A model generated the notes under the pieces. That model worked only from the letters and a program-made list of their open reading frames with translations, had not been told where the DNA came from and did no database searches. A stretch of DNA of 51,351 nt. It comes from Sphingomonadales bacterium. Its GTDB lineage: Bacteria > Pseudomonadota > Alphaproteobacteria > Sphingomonadales > Sphingomonadaceae. Below are positions 41,397-50,440 of the stretch, one piece after another (position 1 is the stretch's first letter; each line of letters begins with the position of its first letter). The stretch is from the NCBI GenBank assembly GCA_028868535.1, contig JAGWUH010000028.1, positions 1 to 51,351 of the forward strand, written 5' to 3'. A program made the translations under genes and the position numbers.

Positions 41397-42590
41397 ATGG
41401 CGGAGAGCCGCACCAACGAGGGCCCCTTGCTTGACCTGAGCGATGTCGATCATCGCGTCGGCAAGCTGGTCGGCGGCGGGCAGTTGTGGGAACCCTGCGC
41501 GAAATCGGACATCCGCCGCTGGGTCATGGCGATGGACTACGTCAACCCGCTGCACTTCGACCAGGAATTCGCGGCGCAGACCCGCTGGGGCGACCTGATC
41601 GCGCCGCAGTCGATGGCGGTGGCGCTCGACTATGGGCACGGCTGCCAGCCGGCCTGCGTCGGCCGCATCCCGGGCAGCCACCTGATCTTCGGCGGGGAGG
41701 AATGGTGGTGGTACGGCACCCCGATCCGCCCCGGCGACAAGCTGTTCCAGGAGCGGCGGTTCCACGACTACAAGGTGACCGACACCAAGTTCGCCGGCCC
41801 GACGATGTTCTCGCGCGGGGATACGATCCATCGCAACCAGCATGGCGCGCTGGTGGCGAAGGCGCGCTCGACCGCGATCCGCTACCTCGCCGAGGAGGCC
41901 GAGAAGCGCGGCATGTACGACGCCACCCGCGGCGTGAAGAAGCAGTGGACCCGCGCCGAGATCGCCGCGATCGACCAGGCACGCCACGCCTGGCTGATGT
42001 CGAACCGCGACGGGCGCTCGCCGCACTGGGAGGAAGTCTCGGTGGGGGACCGGCTGCCGCGCCGGGTGATCGGCCCGCACTCGATCGCCAGCTTCACCAC
42101 CGAATACCGCGCCTTCGTCTTCAACATCTGGGGCACGTTCCACTGGACCGCGCCGGCCGGCATCGACGATCCGTGGATCAACCAGGATCCGGGCTGGGTC
42201 GATGGCTTCGGCTTCGACGAGGAACTGGCGCGGATCGATCCGCGCGCGCGCGACGGGCTCTATGTCGGTCCTTCGCGCGGGCACATCGATGACAGCTATG
42301 CCAGCGAGGTCGGGATGAGCCGCGCCTATGGCTACGGCGCGACGATGGCGGCATGGAATACCGACTACCTGGCGTTCTGGGCCGGGCACGACGGCATGGT
42401 CCGCCATGCCAGGTCGGACTTCCGCTCGCCCGCGTTCGAGGGTGACGTGACCTGGTTCGACGGCGAGGTCGTCGACAAGATCGAGAAGTCGGAGTGGGGC
42501 TTCCCGGTCGTGCAGGTCAAGGTGACGCTGAGCGACCAGGACGGCAACAAGGTCGTCACCTCGCTCAACGAAGTCGAACTTCCTTACTGA
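41397..42590 (+). CDS. MaoC/FAS1-like dehydratase (enoyl-CoA hydratase) family protein
   Basis: The 397-residue protein fits a double hot-dog MaoC-type hydratase. The N-terminal part has MAMDYVNPLHFDQEFAAQ and GDLIAPQSMAVALDYG, the C-terminal part SEVGMSRAYGYGATMAAW. Relatives hydrate or dehydrate acyl-CoA thioesters. The ATG at 41397 has GGGAG eight bases upstream; the GTG at 41388 overlaps that site and is less likely. It is followed 29 bases later by the acyl-CoA ligase. Large size and weak catalytic motif keep the exact reaction open. Confidence 0.78.
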   Translation: MAESRTNEGPLLDLSDVDHRVGKLVGGGQLWEPCAKSDIRRWVMAMDYVNPLHFDQEFAAQTRWGDLIAPQSMAVALDYGHGCQPACVGRIPGSHLIFGGEEWWWYGTPIRPGDKLFQERRFHDYKVTDTKFAGPTMFSRGDTIHRNQHGALVAKARSTAIRYLAEEAEKRGMYDATRGVKKQWTRAEIAAIDQARHAWLMSNRDGRSPHWEEVSVGDRLPRRVIGPHSIASFTTEYRAFVFNIWGTFHWTAPAGIDDPWINQDPGWVDGFGFDEELARIDPRARDGLYVGPSRGHIDDSYASEVGMSRAYGYGATMAAWNTDYLAFWAGHDGMVRHARSDFRSPAFEGDVTWFDGEVVDKIEKSEWGFPVVQVKVTLSDQDGNKVVTSLNEVELPY

Positions 42591-42619
42591 AACCGCTGAC
42601 AGGAAACGGAACTGCGGAC

Positions 42620-44326
42620 ATGATTCCAGGCGTCGAGATCGTGGGCGGCAAGGCGATGGCGCGGGGCATCCCGCTGGCCGAGGAGGCGGGCCTCGGCGCG
42701 CTGACGCTGGCCGGCTACATCCGCGAGGTCTGCGAGCGCTGGCCCGACAACGAGTGCGCGGTGCTGCACTTGCCCGATCGCACGATCCGCTGGACCTTCC
42801 GCGACCTCTGGGCGCGGACGCTGGCGACGGCGAAGGCGCTGGTCGCCTGCGGCATCGACAAGGGCACCCGCGTCGGCGTGCAGTGCTCGAACCGGCCGGA
42901 ATACCTTTCAAGCGTGTTCGGCGTGGCCCTGGCGGGCGGCGTGCCGACGCCGATCAGCACGTTCTTCACCGCCACCGAGATGGACGAGGTGCTCAAGCTC
43001 TCGGGCATCTCCGGCCTGCTGCTGGAACGGCGGCTGCTGAAGAAGGACTATGCCGAGATGCTGGCCGGGCTGGAACCGGCGGTGCTGACGGCGTCCCCCG
43101 GCGAGATCGCCAGCGCTGCCTATCCCTACCTCCGCTTTGCCGCGATCCTCGACGACGACGAGGGCATGGGTGCGATCGAGGGCTGGTCGGCGTTCGCCGG
43201 GCGGGGGGCTGACGTGCCGGAGGAACTGGTGGCGGCGCGCGCGGCGCAGGTCATGCCCGCAGATCCCGGCATCCTGCTGTTTTCCTCGGGCTCGACCGGC
43301 AAGGTCAAGGGCATCGTCTCGGCCAACCGCGCCGCCTGCCTGCAGCTGTGGCGCTGGCCGAAGTGGTACGACCTGCACGAGCCGGCGCGGGTGTGGGGGG
43401 CGAACGGCTTCTTCTGGTCGGGCAACTTCGGCCAGTGCATCGGCGGCGCGCTGAGCCGCGGCGGCTGCCTGATCCTGCAGCGCGCGTTCGACCCGGCCGA
43501 GGCACTGCGGTTGATGGAGCGCGAGAAGGCGACGATGCCGATCGCCTGGCCGCACCAGTGGGCGCAGCTGACCGCGGCCGAGAACTACGCCGACGTCGAC
43601 CTGTCCAGCCTCAAGTACGTCGACAAGCTGACGCCGCTGGCCACGCACCCGACCGTGCACACGACCTGGCGCCAGCCCGACGCCGCCTATGGCAATACCG
43701 AGACGTTCACGCTGATCACGGTTTTTCCTTCGGGCACGCCGGCCGAGGTGATGGCCGGCAACCACGGCATCCCGACCGCCGGCTCGATCGTCAAGATCGT
43801 CGATCCGATGACCGGCGAGACGATGCCGCTCGGCGAGCGCGGCGAGATCGCGGTCAAGGGGCCGACGCTGATGCTCGGCTATCTCGGCATCCCGCTCGAC
43901 CAGAGCCTCGACGAGGACGGTTTCCTGCGCACCTCGGACGGCGGCTATATCGACGCCGAGGGACGGCTGGTCTGGGAAGGCCGCCTCAACGACATCATCA
44001 AGACCGGCGGCGCCAACGTCTCGCCGCTGGAGATCGACGAGGTCATCCGCGCCTGTCCCGGGGTCAAGGTCTCGCAGACGGTCGGCGTACCCGATGACCT
44101 GCTCGGCGAACTGGTGGTGGCGTGCATCGTCCCGCACGAGGGCGCGGTGCTGAGCGAGGACGACATCAAGGCCCACGCGAAGCAAAAGCTCGCCAGCTAC
44201 AAGGTGCCGCGCCGGGTGCTGTTCGTCGCCGAGGACGATCTCAAGACCACCGGCAGCGCCAAGATCAAGACCGCCGACCTGCGCAAGCTGGCGGCGGACC
44301 TGCTGAAGGCCGAAGCCGCCGCCTGA
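42620..44326 (+). CDS. AMP-forming acyl-CoA ligase
   Basis: The 568-residue ANL-superfamily protein has the core ATP motif LLFSSGSTGKVKGIV (about 222-236), YGNTETFTLI in the A5 position and GRLNDIIKTGGANVSPLEIDEV near 454. The catalytic lysine region is TTGSAKIKTADLRK. It differs from the MatB-like enzyme by a longer N-terminus and distinct pocket. It would activate a carboxylic acid as CoA thioester for the MaoC-like hydratase and AcuI-like reductase upstream. Chain type cannot be assigned. It is convergent with the cupin gene, seven bases apart. Confidence 0.9.
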   Translation: MIPGVEIVGGKAMARGIPLAEEAGLGALTLAGYIREVCERWPDNECAVLHLPDRTIRWTFRDLWARTLATAKALVACGIDKGTRVGVQCSNRPEYLSSVFGVALAGGVPTPISTFFTATEMDEVLKLSGISGLLLERRLLKKDYAEMLAGLEPAVLTASPGEIASAAYPYLRFAAILDDDEGMGAIEGWSAFAGRGADVPEELVAARAAQVMPADPGILLFSSGSTGKVKGIVSANRAACLQLWRWPKWYDLHEPARVWGANGFFWSGNFGQCIGGALSRGGCLILQRAFDPAEALRLMEREKATMPIAWPHQWAQLTAAENYADVDLSSLKYVDKLTPLATHPTVHTTWRQPDAAYGNTETFTLITVFPSGTPAEVMAGNHGIPTAGSIVKIVDPMTGETMPLGERGEIAVKGPTLMLGYLGIPLDQSLDEDGFLRTSDGGYIDAEGRLVWEGRLNDIIKTGGANVSPLEIDEVIRACPGVKVSQTVGVPDDLLGELVVACIVPHEGAVLSEDDIKAHAKQKLASYKVPRRVLFVAEDDLKTTGSAKIKTADLRKLAADLLKAEAAA

Positions 44327-44333
44327 GCGGCCG

Positions 44334-44900
44334 TCAGTTGCGGCCGACGACCATCCCCGACGGCGGTGACGTCTCGGTCTGCCAGCGCGCCTGCGCGGCG
44401 CGGGTGCGGGCGGCGGCGTTCTCGTACCAGGTGGCGCTGCCGACCAGCGCCTTGAAGTCGAAGGCGTTCGACGTGCGGATCTCCAGTACCTCGACACCGG
44501 CATCGCCGGGGACGTAGGCATAGGGCACGTCGCTGCCGATGAAGAAGCCGTCGCCGGGGCCAAGCACTTCCTCGCCCATGCGCAGGGACCCGGCGATGAT
44601 GAAGTAGGCGCAGTCGGCGCTGTGGGAGTGGCGGGGCAGCGCGTAACCGCTCTTGAACCAGACATAGGTCAGCGATAGCCCGGGGCGCGAGAACAGCAGG
44701 CTGACCTGCCCGCCTTCGAGCAATCCGGCCTCCATCAGCGCGGCCATGCCGGCGCGCGTGGTCTCGCCGGGATCGCCCTCGTTGGTCATCGCCCCGGCAT
44801 TGGCGTAGTCCAGCGCGTCGATCGCGCGGAAGATCGTGAACGGCAGGCCGATGCTGTCGCGGACGGGGCTGCGCTTGCGCTCGGGCGGGGTTGCGGACAC
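44334..44900 (-). CDS. Cupin domain protein
   Basis: The 188-residue single-cupin protein has motif 1 in LPRHSHSADCAYFIIAGSLRMG (near 86-107) with two His and downstream residues for metal binding. Motif 2 is in GPGDGFFIGSDVPYAYVPG. Such proteins act as dioxygenases, isomerases or sensors. It is divergent from the MarR gene; two TATAAT sequences on the minus strand lie in their shared region, one of them inside a palindrome, so MarR probably represses this gene. Confidence 0.83.
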   Translation of the reverse strand: MSATPPERKRSPVRDSIGLPFTIFRAIDALDYANAGAMTNEGDPGETTRAGMAALMEAGLLEGGQVSLLFSRPGLSLTYVWFKSGYALPRHSHSADCAYFIIAGSLRMGEEVLGPGDGFFIGSDVPYAYVPGDAGVEVLEIRTSNAFDFKALVGSATWYENAAARTRAAQARWQTETSPPSGMVVGRN

Positions 44901-44952
44901 GGGGGGCTCCTTTTTCCGACGGCGGCGCGGCGATTTCGCACGCGCTTCATAT

Positions 44953-44973
44953 ATGCTGGATTATAGTCAGCAT
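44953..44973. promoter_or_regulatory. MarR-type operator overlapping a -10 box
   Basis: ATGCTG (44953-44958) and CAGCAT (44968-44973) are perfect arms around a nine-base spacer containing TATAAT on the minus strand (44965-44960). A second minus-strand TATAAT is at 44983-44978. The site lies between the divergent cupin and MarR starts. It fits a MarR dimer blocking the cupin promoter and its own. Confidence 0.6.
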
Positions 44974-44993
44974 TGCTATTATATGCCGCGGCG

Positions 44994-45452
44994 ATGGAGG
45001 ACAACATCGGCACCATGGTGGCGCAGGTCGCCCGGCTCATGCGGCGCGCGTTCGACGAACGCGCCCGCGAGATTGGCGTGACGCGCCCGCAGTGGCAAGT
45101 GTTGAGCCTGCTCGAGCGCCACGCCGGGATCAACCAGGGCGGACTGGCGGAGATCCTCGAGGTCGAGCCGATCACGCTGGGCCGGATGATCGACCGCCTG
45201 CAGGAAGCCGAACTGGTCGAGCGCCGGGCCGATCCCGCCGACCGGCGCGCCTGGCGCCTGCACCTGACGGCAAAAGGCGACGAACTGATCCGCCTGCTGC
45301 AGCCGCACGCGCAGCAGACGATCGCGGCGATGCTCGAAGGGGTCGACGAGACGGCGCGGGCGCAGTTGCGGCAATCGCTCGACCGGATGCGTGCCAATCT
45401 CTCGCGCCGTAGCGGCGGGGACGCGCTGGCGCCGGAGATTGCCGATGGCTGA
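44994..45452 (+). CDS. MarR family transcriptional regulator
   Basis: The 152-residue protein has the winged-helix MarR fold: LARxG-like RPQWQVLSLLERHAGINQGGLAEIL, recognition helix VEPITLGRMIDRLQEAELVERR, wing ADPADRRAWRLHLTAKG. It probably controls the divergent cupin gene and the efflux pump 63 bases downstream, a common MarR-pump pairing. Ribosome-binding signals before the ATG at 44994 are weak; a start at 45015 is possible but cuts the N-terminal helix. Confidence 0.88.
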   Translation: MEDNIGTMVAQVARLMRRAFDERAREIGVTRPQWQVLSLLERHAGINQGGLAEILEVEPITLGRMIDRLQEAELVERRADPADRRAWRLHLTAKGDELIRLLQPHAQQTIAAMLEGVDETARAQLRQSLDRMRANLSRRSGGDALAPEIADG

Positions 45453-45515
45453 CCCCGGCGCAGGCGACGGGGGTGGAACGACAGTCGGGGCAGGCATGAA
45501 CGCGAGGCGGCGATC

Positions 45516-47066
45516 GTGAGCGCCAGCGTTGCCGACATCGCGGCCGACCTGCCGCTGCTGCCGTCCAAGAACCGGCCCTTGCTGCTGGCGGCGGTGATGA
45601 TGGTGTCGATGTGCCAGTTCTTCGACGCCACCATCGCCAATGTCGCGCTGCCGCACATGCGCGCGGCGCTGGGGGCGAGCCCGGAGTCGATCTCCTGGGT
45701 GCTCACCAGCTTCATCATCACCACCGCGATCGCCACCCCGATCACCGGCTGGCTGTCCGACCGCATCGGCTCGCGCGAGCTGTTCATCGGTTCGACGGTG
45801 CTGTTCCTCGCATCCAGCGCGGCCTGCGGGGCGGCGACGTCGCTCTCGGCGATGGTGTTGTTCCGCGCGATCCAGGGCGTGGCGGCGGCGTTCATCGGGC
45901 CGCTGACGCAGATCATCATGTTCGACATCAGCCCGCCTTCCAAGCAGGCCGCGACGATGTCGGGGTTCGGCATGCTGGTGATGGTGGCGCCGATCAGCGG
46001 GCCGTTCATCGGCGCGTTCCTGACCGATACGCTGAACTGGCGCTGGATCTACTATGTCAACCTGCCGATCGGCATTCCGGCGCTGGTGCTGCTGTGGTGG
46101 CTGCTGCCGTCGCGGCCGATCGAGCGGCGGCGGCTCGACCGGTTCGGCTTCGCGACGCTGGCGCTGGCGCTGGCGGCGCTGCAACTGCTGCTCGATCGCG
46201 GCCAGCACAACGACTGGTGGGAGAGCGGCGAGACCTGGATCGAGGCACTGGTCATGGCCTGTGCGGCGTGGATGTTCTTCGTCCACACCCGCACGACGTC
46301 GCGGCCGTTGTTCAGCCCGCGGCTGGTCAGCGCGCCGAACTTCCTGGTCGGCTGCGGCTCGATGGCGGTGCTGGGGATATCCAACGTGGCGTTGTCGGCG
46401 ATCCTGCCGACGATGTACCAGACGGTGTTCAACTTTCCCGTGGTCTATTCCGGGCTGCTGATGGCGCCGCGCGGCTTCGGCGTGATCGCGATGACGATCG
46501 TCACCAACCGGCTGATGCGGACGATCGACCACCGCTTCCTGATCTCGATCGGCTACCTCACGGTGTCCGGATCGGTGTGGATCATGACCACCTGGGCGAT
46601 GGACATGGACTGGCACCGCATCGTGTTGGCGAGCTTCGTCCAGGGCATGGGGCTGGGGCTGGTGTTCACGCCGATGAACATGCTGGCGTTCGGCTCGCTG
46701 CCGCCCGACTTGCGCCCCGACGGCGCCAGCGTGCTGGGACTGTTCCGCAGCATCGGCGGATCGATCGGCATCTCGGTGATCGTCACGCAACTGGCCAACA
46801 ACCAGCAGGTCAGTCACGCCGAGCTGGCGGCGCACGTGACCCCGATGACCGACCTGGCCGGTGCCACCGGCGGCATGCTCCCGGCCGAGGCGGCGTTGCC
46901 GATGCTGGACGGGATGATCGCGAAGCAGGCGGCGATGATCGCCTATCTCGACGACTTCAAGGCGATCGCGGTGGGGATGATGGTGGTGGCGCTGTTGCCG
47001 TTCCTGCTGAAGAAGCCGCGCCGGGGCGAATTCGACGGCGTCCCGCATCCGGCGCACGGCGACTGA
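45516..47066 (+). CDS. DHA2-type (EmrB/QacA) MFS multidrug efflux transporter
   Basis: The 516-residue protein has about 14 hydrophobic segments, the length typical of the DHA2 subfamily. N-terminal helix 1 has CQFFDATIANVALPHM, equivalent to the DxTIVNVALP motif, and the loop 2-3 motif reads DRIGSRELF. It exports hydrophobic compounds in exchange for protons. No EmrA-type adaptor or outer-membrane channel gene is adjacent. GTG at 45516 is the likely start, with AGGCGG upstream. Control by the preceding MarR protein is likely. Confidence 0.92.
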   Translation: MSASVADIAADLPLLPSKNRPLLLAAVMMVSMCQFFDATIANVALPHMRAALGASPESISWVLTSFIITTAIATPITGWLSDRIGSRELFIGSTVLFLASSAACGAATSLSAMVLFRAIQGVAAAFIGPLTQIIMFDISPPSKQAATMSGFGMLVMVAPISGPFIGAFLTDTLNWRWIYYVNLPIGIPALVLLWWLLPSRPIERRRLDRFGFATLALALAALQLLLDRGQHNDWWESGETWIEALVMACAAWMFFVHTRTTSRPLFSPRLVSAPNFLVGCGSMAVLGISNVALSAILPTMYQTVFNFPVVYSGLLMAPRGFGVIAMTIVTNRLMRTIDHRFLISIGYLTVSGSVWIMTTWAMDMDWHRIVLASFVQGMGLGLVFTPMNMLAFGSLPPDLRPDGASVLGLFRSIGGSIGISVIVTQLANNQQVSHAELAAHVTPMTDLAGATGGMLPAEAALPMLDGMIAKQAAMIAYLDDFKAIAVGMMVVALLPFLLKKPRRGEFDGVPHPAHGD

Positions 47067-47120
47067 AGCCCCGGCCAGGGCGTTGATCCGAAAGGCTTTG
47101 AACAGGCGTTCGGGGAAACA

Positions 47121-47134
47121 ATCGCGGCCGCGAT
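47121..47134. promoter_or_regulatory. Perfect 14-bp GC palindrome
   Basis: ATCGCGGCCGCGAT lies in the 143-base gap between the efflux pump and the SDR gene, 76 bases before the latter's proposed start. It could be an operator or a rare chance palindrome in GC-rich DNA. Nothing else clear is seen in this gap. Confidence 0.3.
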
Positions 47135-47209
47135 ACGCGCGGGGCTTGTGCGCGGCTGCCGATGCTGAAAAGCCTTGCCGCTGACATGAACCCAACAGGG
47201 GTGAGGAAC

Positions 47210-47962
47210 TTGAGCAAGACCATTGCCATTACCGGCGCGGGCGACGGACTGGGGCGGGCGCTGGCGCGCCGCTTTGCACGCGAGGGGCACCGCATCGTCC
47301 TGATCAACCGCACGCTGGCCAAGGCCGAGGCGGTCGCTGCCGAGCTGGGCGAGCCGCACTTCGCGGTCCAGGCCGACGTCGGCGATCCGGAATCGGTGCG
47401 CGCGGCCTTCGCCGAGATCGGCCGGCGCGTGCCGAAGCTCGACGTGCTGATCAACAACGCCGGCATCTTCCAGCCGTTTCGCCTCGACAAGGCCGAGGAC
47501 GACCTGGTGCAGCGGATGATCGCCACCAACCTGACCGGGACGATCTGGGTCAGCCGCGAGGCGGTGCCGCTGCTCAAGGCGGACGACAGCCACCCGGGCG
47601 GCCTGATCGTCAACGTCACCAGCGAATCCTCGCACATCAAGATGCCGCGGCTGTGGCTCTATGCGGCGACCAAGGTCGCGGTCGAGTACATGGGCGAGGA
47701 GTGGGCCAAGGAACTGGCGGCGGACAAGATCCGCGTCACCACCGTCCGCGCCGGGCAGATGATGGACGAGACCAAGACCGGCAGCACCTGGCCGATCGAG
47801 GACGCGATGGAGTTCATGCAGGAGAACCTCAAGGTCGGCATCGACATGCGGGCCCGCGGCATCTCGCACTACAATTCCGCGGCGGACGCGATCGCGGCAG
47901 TGGTGAACCTGCCCGCCGACATCCACATGAACTACGTCGGGCTCAATTCCCGCGCCTACTGA
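47210..47962 (+). CDS. SDR family oxidoreductase
   Basis: The roughly 250-residue SDR begins SKTIAITGAGDGLGRALARRF, with NNAG near 80, a Ser in NVTSESS and YAATK as Tyr/Lys. I prefer the TTG at 47210, which has AGGGGTGAGG just upstream and gives the family's usual short N-terminus. The ATG at 47162 would add 16 residues and has no ribosome-binding site. The aldehyde dehydrogenase begins 37 bases after its stop; the two could form an alcohol-to-acid pair. Confidence 0.85.
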   Translation: MSKTIAITGAGDGLGRALARRFAREGHRIVLINRTLAKAEAVAAELGEPHFAVQADVGDPESVRAAFAEIGRRVPKLDVLINNAGIFQPFRLDKAEDDLVQRMIATNLTGTIWVSREAVPLLKADDSHPGGLIVNVTSESSHIKMPRLWLYAATKVAVEYMGEEWAKELAADKIRVTTVRAGQMMDETKTGSTWPIEDAMEFMQENLKVGIDMRARGISHYNSAADAIAAVVNLPADIHMNYVGLNSRAY

Positions 47963-47999
47963 TCCCAGCCCATTTCCCTCCATTTGCAGGAACCCTGAC

Positions 48000-49472
48000 A
48001 TGGTCACTCTTCCCGACGCCAAGCTCCTCATCGACGGCCAGATCTGCGATGCCAGCAACGGCAAGACCTACGACGTCATCAGCCCGTGGACCGGCGAGAA
48101 GGTCGGCGTCGCCGCCGACTGCACCGCGGACGACGTCAACCGCGCCGTCGCCGCCGCGCGCCGCGCGTTCGACACCACCGACTGGGGTTCCTACGAGAAC
48201 CGCCACAAGCGCCTCGAGCTGGTGAAGAAGTATCGCGAGCTGTTCGAGCAGAACCGCGACCGCATGGCCGAGCTGGCGATCCACGAGGCCGGCGCGGCGG
48301 TCGGCGCGGTCAGCCGCGCCCACGTCAACATGGCCCTCGACGGCTGGGACGACTACATCAGGGTGTTCGAGCAGGTGACGTGGGAGAAGGACTACGGCCA
48401 GCGCGAGACCTGGGGGATGAACCACCACCGCATCGCCGTGCATGAGCCGGTGGGCGTGGCGGCGCTGATCACGCCCTGGAACGTGCCGTTCTACGTCGGC
48501 ATCGGCAAGATCGTGGCGGCGCTGCTGGCGGGCTGCACCGTGATCCTCAAACCGGCGCCGGATACCCCCGGTTCGGGCGGCGCGCTGTTCGGCGAGCTGG
48601 CCAAGCAGGCGGGCTTCCCCGACGGCGTCGTCAACGTGGTGTTCGGCTCCGATCCGGCGATGGCCGGCGAGATGATGGTGCATGACCCGCGCGTCGACCT
48701 GATCTCGTTCACCGGCTCGACCGGGGTCGGCCGCCGCATCATGCAGGAAGGCGCGGCGACGCTGAAGCGCGTGTTCCTCGAGCTGGGCGGCAAGTCGGCC
48801 AAGATCGTGCTCGACGACGCGCCGAACTTCGCGATGGACGTGGCGATGACGATGCTGGTGTTCCACGCCGGCCAGGGGTGCGCCGTGCAGAGCCGCCTGC
48901 TGGTCCCGCGCAGCCGCTACGAGGAGGCCAAGGCGATCCTCAAGGGTGCGTACAGCCAGTATGGCGACAACTGGGGCGACGTGAACAACCCCGAGCACAT
49001 CATGGGCCCGGTGATCTCGAAGAAGCAGATGGAGCGCGTGCTGGGCTACATCGAGCTGGGCAAGAAGGAAGGCGCGACGCTGCTTCACGGCGGCAACGCC
49101 CGCCCGGACAAGGGCGGCGGCTACTTCGTCGAGCCGACCGTGTTCGTCGACGTGACCAACGACATGCGCATCGCCCAGGAGGAAATCTTCGGGCCGGTGC
49201 TGGTGGTGATCCCCTACGAGGACGATGCCGACGCGATCCGCATCGCCAACGAGAGCGAGTATGGCCTGGGCGGCGGCGTCTCGGGCAGCCATGACCGGGC
49301 GATGAAGATCGCGCGGGCGGTGCGCACCGGCACGATGAGCGTGAACAACGGCATGTCGATCGCCGGGGACATCCCGTTCGGCGGCTACAAGGCCAGCGGC
49401 ATCGGTCGCGAGTGGGGCGTCGAGGGGATCGAGGAATTCCTCGAGACCAAGCTGATCGCCTGGACCGAATAA
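48000..49472 (+). CDS. NAD(P)-dependent aldehyde dehydrogenase
   Basis: The 490-residue enzyme has TPWNVPFYVGIGK near 159, FTGSTGVGRRIM near 238, the catalytic Glu in LELGGKSAK and the nucleophile Cys in GQGCAVQSR near 298. The C-terminal EEIFGPV and PFGGYKASG blocks are intact. It oxidises an aldehyde to the acid, probably the product of the preceding SDR. GCAGGA stands seven bases before the ATG. A specific substrate is not evident; relatives act on aromatic and terpenoid aldehydes. Confidence 0.95.
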   Translation: MVTLPDAKLLIDGQICDASNGKTYDVISPWTGEKVGVAADCTADDVNRAVAAARRAFDTTDWGSYENRHKRLELVKKYRELFEQNRDRMAELAIHEAGAAVGAVSRAHVNMALDGWDDYIRVFEQVTWEKDYGQRETWGMNHHRIAVHEPVGVAALITPWNVPFYVGIGKIVAALLAGCTVILKPAPDTPGSGGALFGELAKQAGFPDGVVNVVFGSDPAMAGEMMVHDPRVDLISFTGSTGVGRRIMQEGAATLKRVFLELGGKSAKIVLDDAPNFAMDVAMTMLVFHAGQGCAVQSRLLVPRSRYEEAKAILKGAYSQYGDNWGDVNNPEHIMGPVISKKQMERVLGYIELGKKEGATLLHGGNARPDKGGGYFVEPTVFVDVTNDMRIAQEEIFGPVLVVIPYEDDADAIRIANESEYGLGGGVSGSHDRAMKIARAVRTGTMSVNNGMSIAGDIPFGGYKASGIGREWGVEGIEEFLETKLIAWTE

Positions 49473-49501
49473 CGCCGGCAGCGCGGGCAGGGGACGCGGG
49501 A

Positions 49502-50257
49502 ATGGCCCGGGCAGCAGGGGCCGAGGCAACGGGGGCAGGGGTGGCGCAGGCGCCCCCGCCCGCCGTGGTCGAGGCGGTGGCGGCGATGGCCGTCGACGAC
49601 GACATCAGCCACAATCTCCAGGGACAGCGGCTGGGCCGCAAGGGGCGCGACACCCGCGATCGCATCCTGCTGGCGGCGACGCGGCTGCTCTATTGCGACC
49701 GGCGCGAGGTGCCGATCTCGATGAGCGCGGTGGCGCGCGAGGCGTCGCTGGGGATGACCTCGCTGTACAACTACTTCAAGGACCTGTCCGAGCTGCTCGG
49801 CGCGGTGCTCGAAGGGGTGATGGCGAGTGCCGAGGATGCCTACCTGGCACCGCTGCGGCGGCGCTGGGACGATGCCGAACTGGCGGCGCGCTGCTATGAG
49901 TTCGTGCGGGGATACCATGCGTTCTGGCAGCAGCATTCGTACCTGCTGCACTTGCGCAACGCGCTGTCCGACAAGGCCGACCCGGTGATGACGCGGCAGC
50001 GGATCAAGTCGACGCAGCCGATCATCGCGCTGATCGTCGAGCAGATGGGGGGCGACCCGCAGGCACCGCGATCGCACATCTTCGCGACGGCGACGGTGCT
50101 GATGATCGGCATCGAGCGATCGGTGACGATCTCCACCGACAACGACCTGCCGGTGAAGATGGCGCAGGACATCCAGCACGACGACGACCATTTCCTGCGG
50201 CCTTGCGCGCGGTTGATGGAAATGGCGATCCGCGACATGCGCGACCAGCGCGGCTGA
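49502..50257 (+). CDS. TetR family transcriptional regulator
   Basis: The 251-residue protein has a TetR DNA-binding domain displaced to about residues 48-95 (TRDRILLAATRLLYCDRREVPISMSAVAREASLGMTSLYNYF). A low-complexity Ala/Pro N-terminal tail precedes it; an internal Met at 49586 could be the true start. The C-terminal domain is helical with several His and Trp residues. It lies 29 bases after the aldehyde dehydrogenase and upstream of a palindrome-rich region, which is its likely target. Confidence 0.85.
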   Translation: MARAAGAEATGAGVAQAPPPAVVEAVAAMAVDDDISHNLQGQRLGRKGRDTRDRILLAATRLLYCDRREVPISMSAVAREASLGMTSLYNYFKDLSELLGAVLEGVMASAEDAYLAPLRRRWDDAELAARCYEFVRGYHAFWQQHSYLLHLRNALSDKADPVMTRQRIKSTQPIIALIVEQMGGDPQAPRSHIFATATVLMIGIERSVTISTDNDLPVKMAQDIQHDDDHFLRPCARLMEMAIRDMRDQRG

Positions 50258-50294
50258 ACCGCGACCCGGCGCTTTTGCGCGGCGACCGACCATG

Positions 50295-50336
50295 CCAGAA
50301 TCGATACCATTCAAGTTGAATCGGTATCGACTCTGG
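50295..50336. promoter_or_regulatory. Long near-perfect hairpin/operator after the TetR gene
   Basis: The left arm, CCAGAATCGATACCATTCAA, pairs with the right arm across a single G. The right arm differs from perfect by one extra base and one mismatch. The sequence is AT-rich against its surroundings, and a T-rich tract with six Ts (50345-50350) follows. It may be the TetR gene's terminator, an operator, or both. Confidence 0.65.
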
Positions 50337-50366
50337 ATTCTTCTGTTTTTTCGCGATTTCCGAGCC

Positions 50367-50385
50367 GTGAAATGTTCCATTTCAC
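50367..50385. promoter_or_regulatory. Perfect 19-bp palindrome upstream of the SnoaL-like gene
   Basis: GTGAAATG-TTC-CATTTCAC is a perfect inverted repeat. An overlapping smaller one, TTTCA-CT-TGAAA, follows at 50380-50391. Size and symmetry suit a TetR dimer site. It lies 55 bases before the proposed GTG start at 50441. Confidence 0.65.
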
Positions 50386-50440
50386 TTGAAATCACTCTAG
50401 GCCGGTTGCTGAAAAAGTGACGAGCAAGGGAGTGTGCAGC

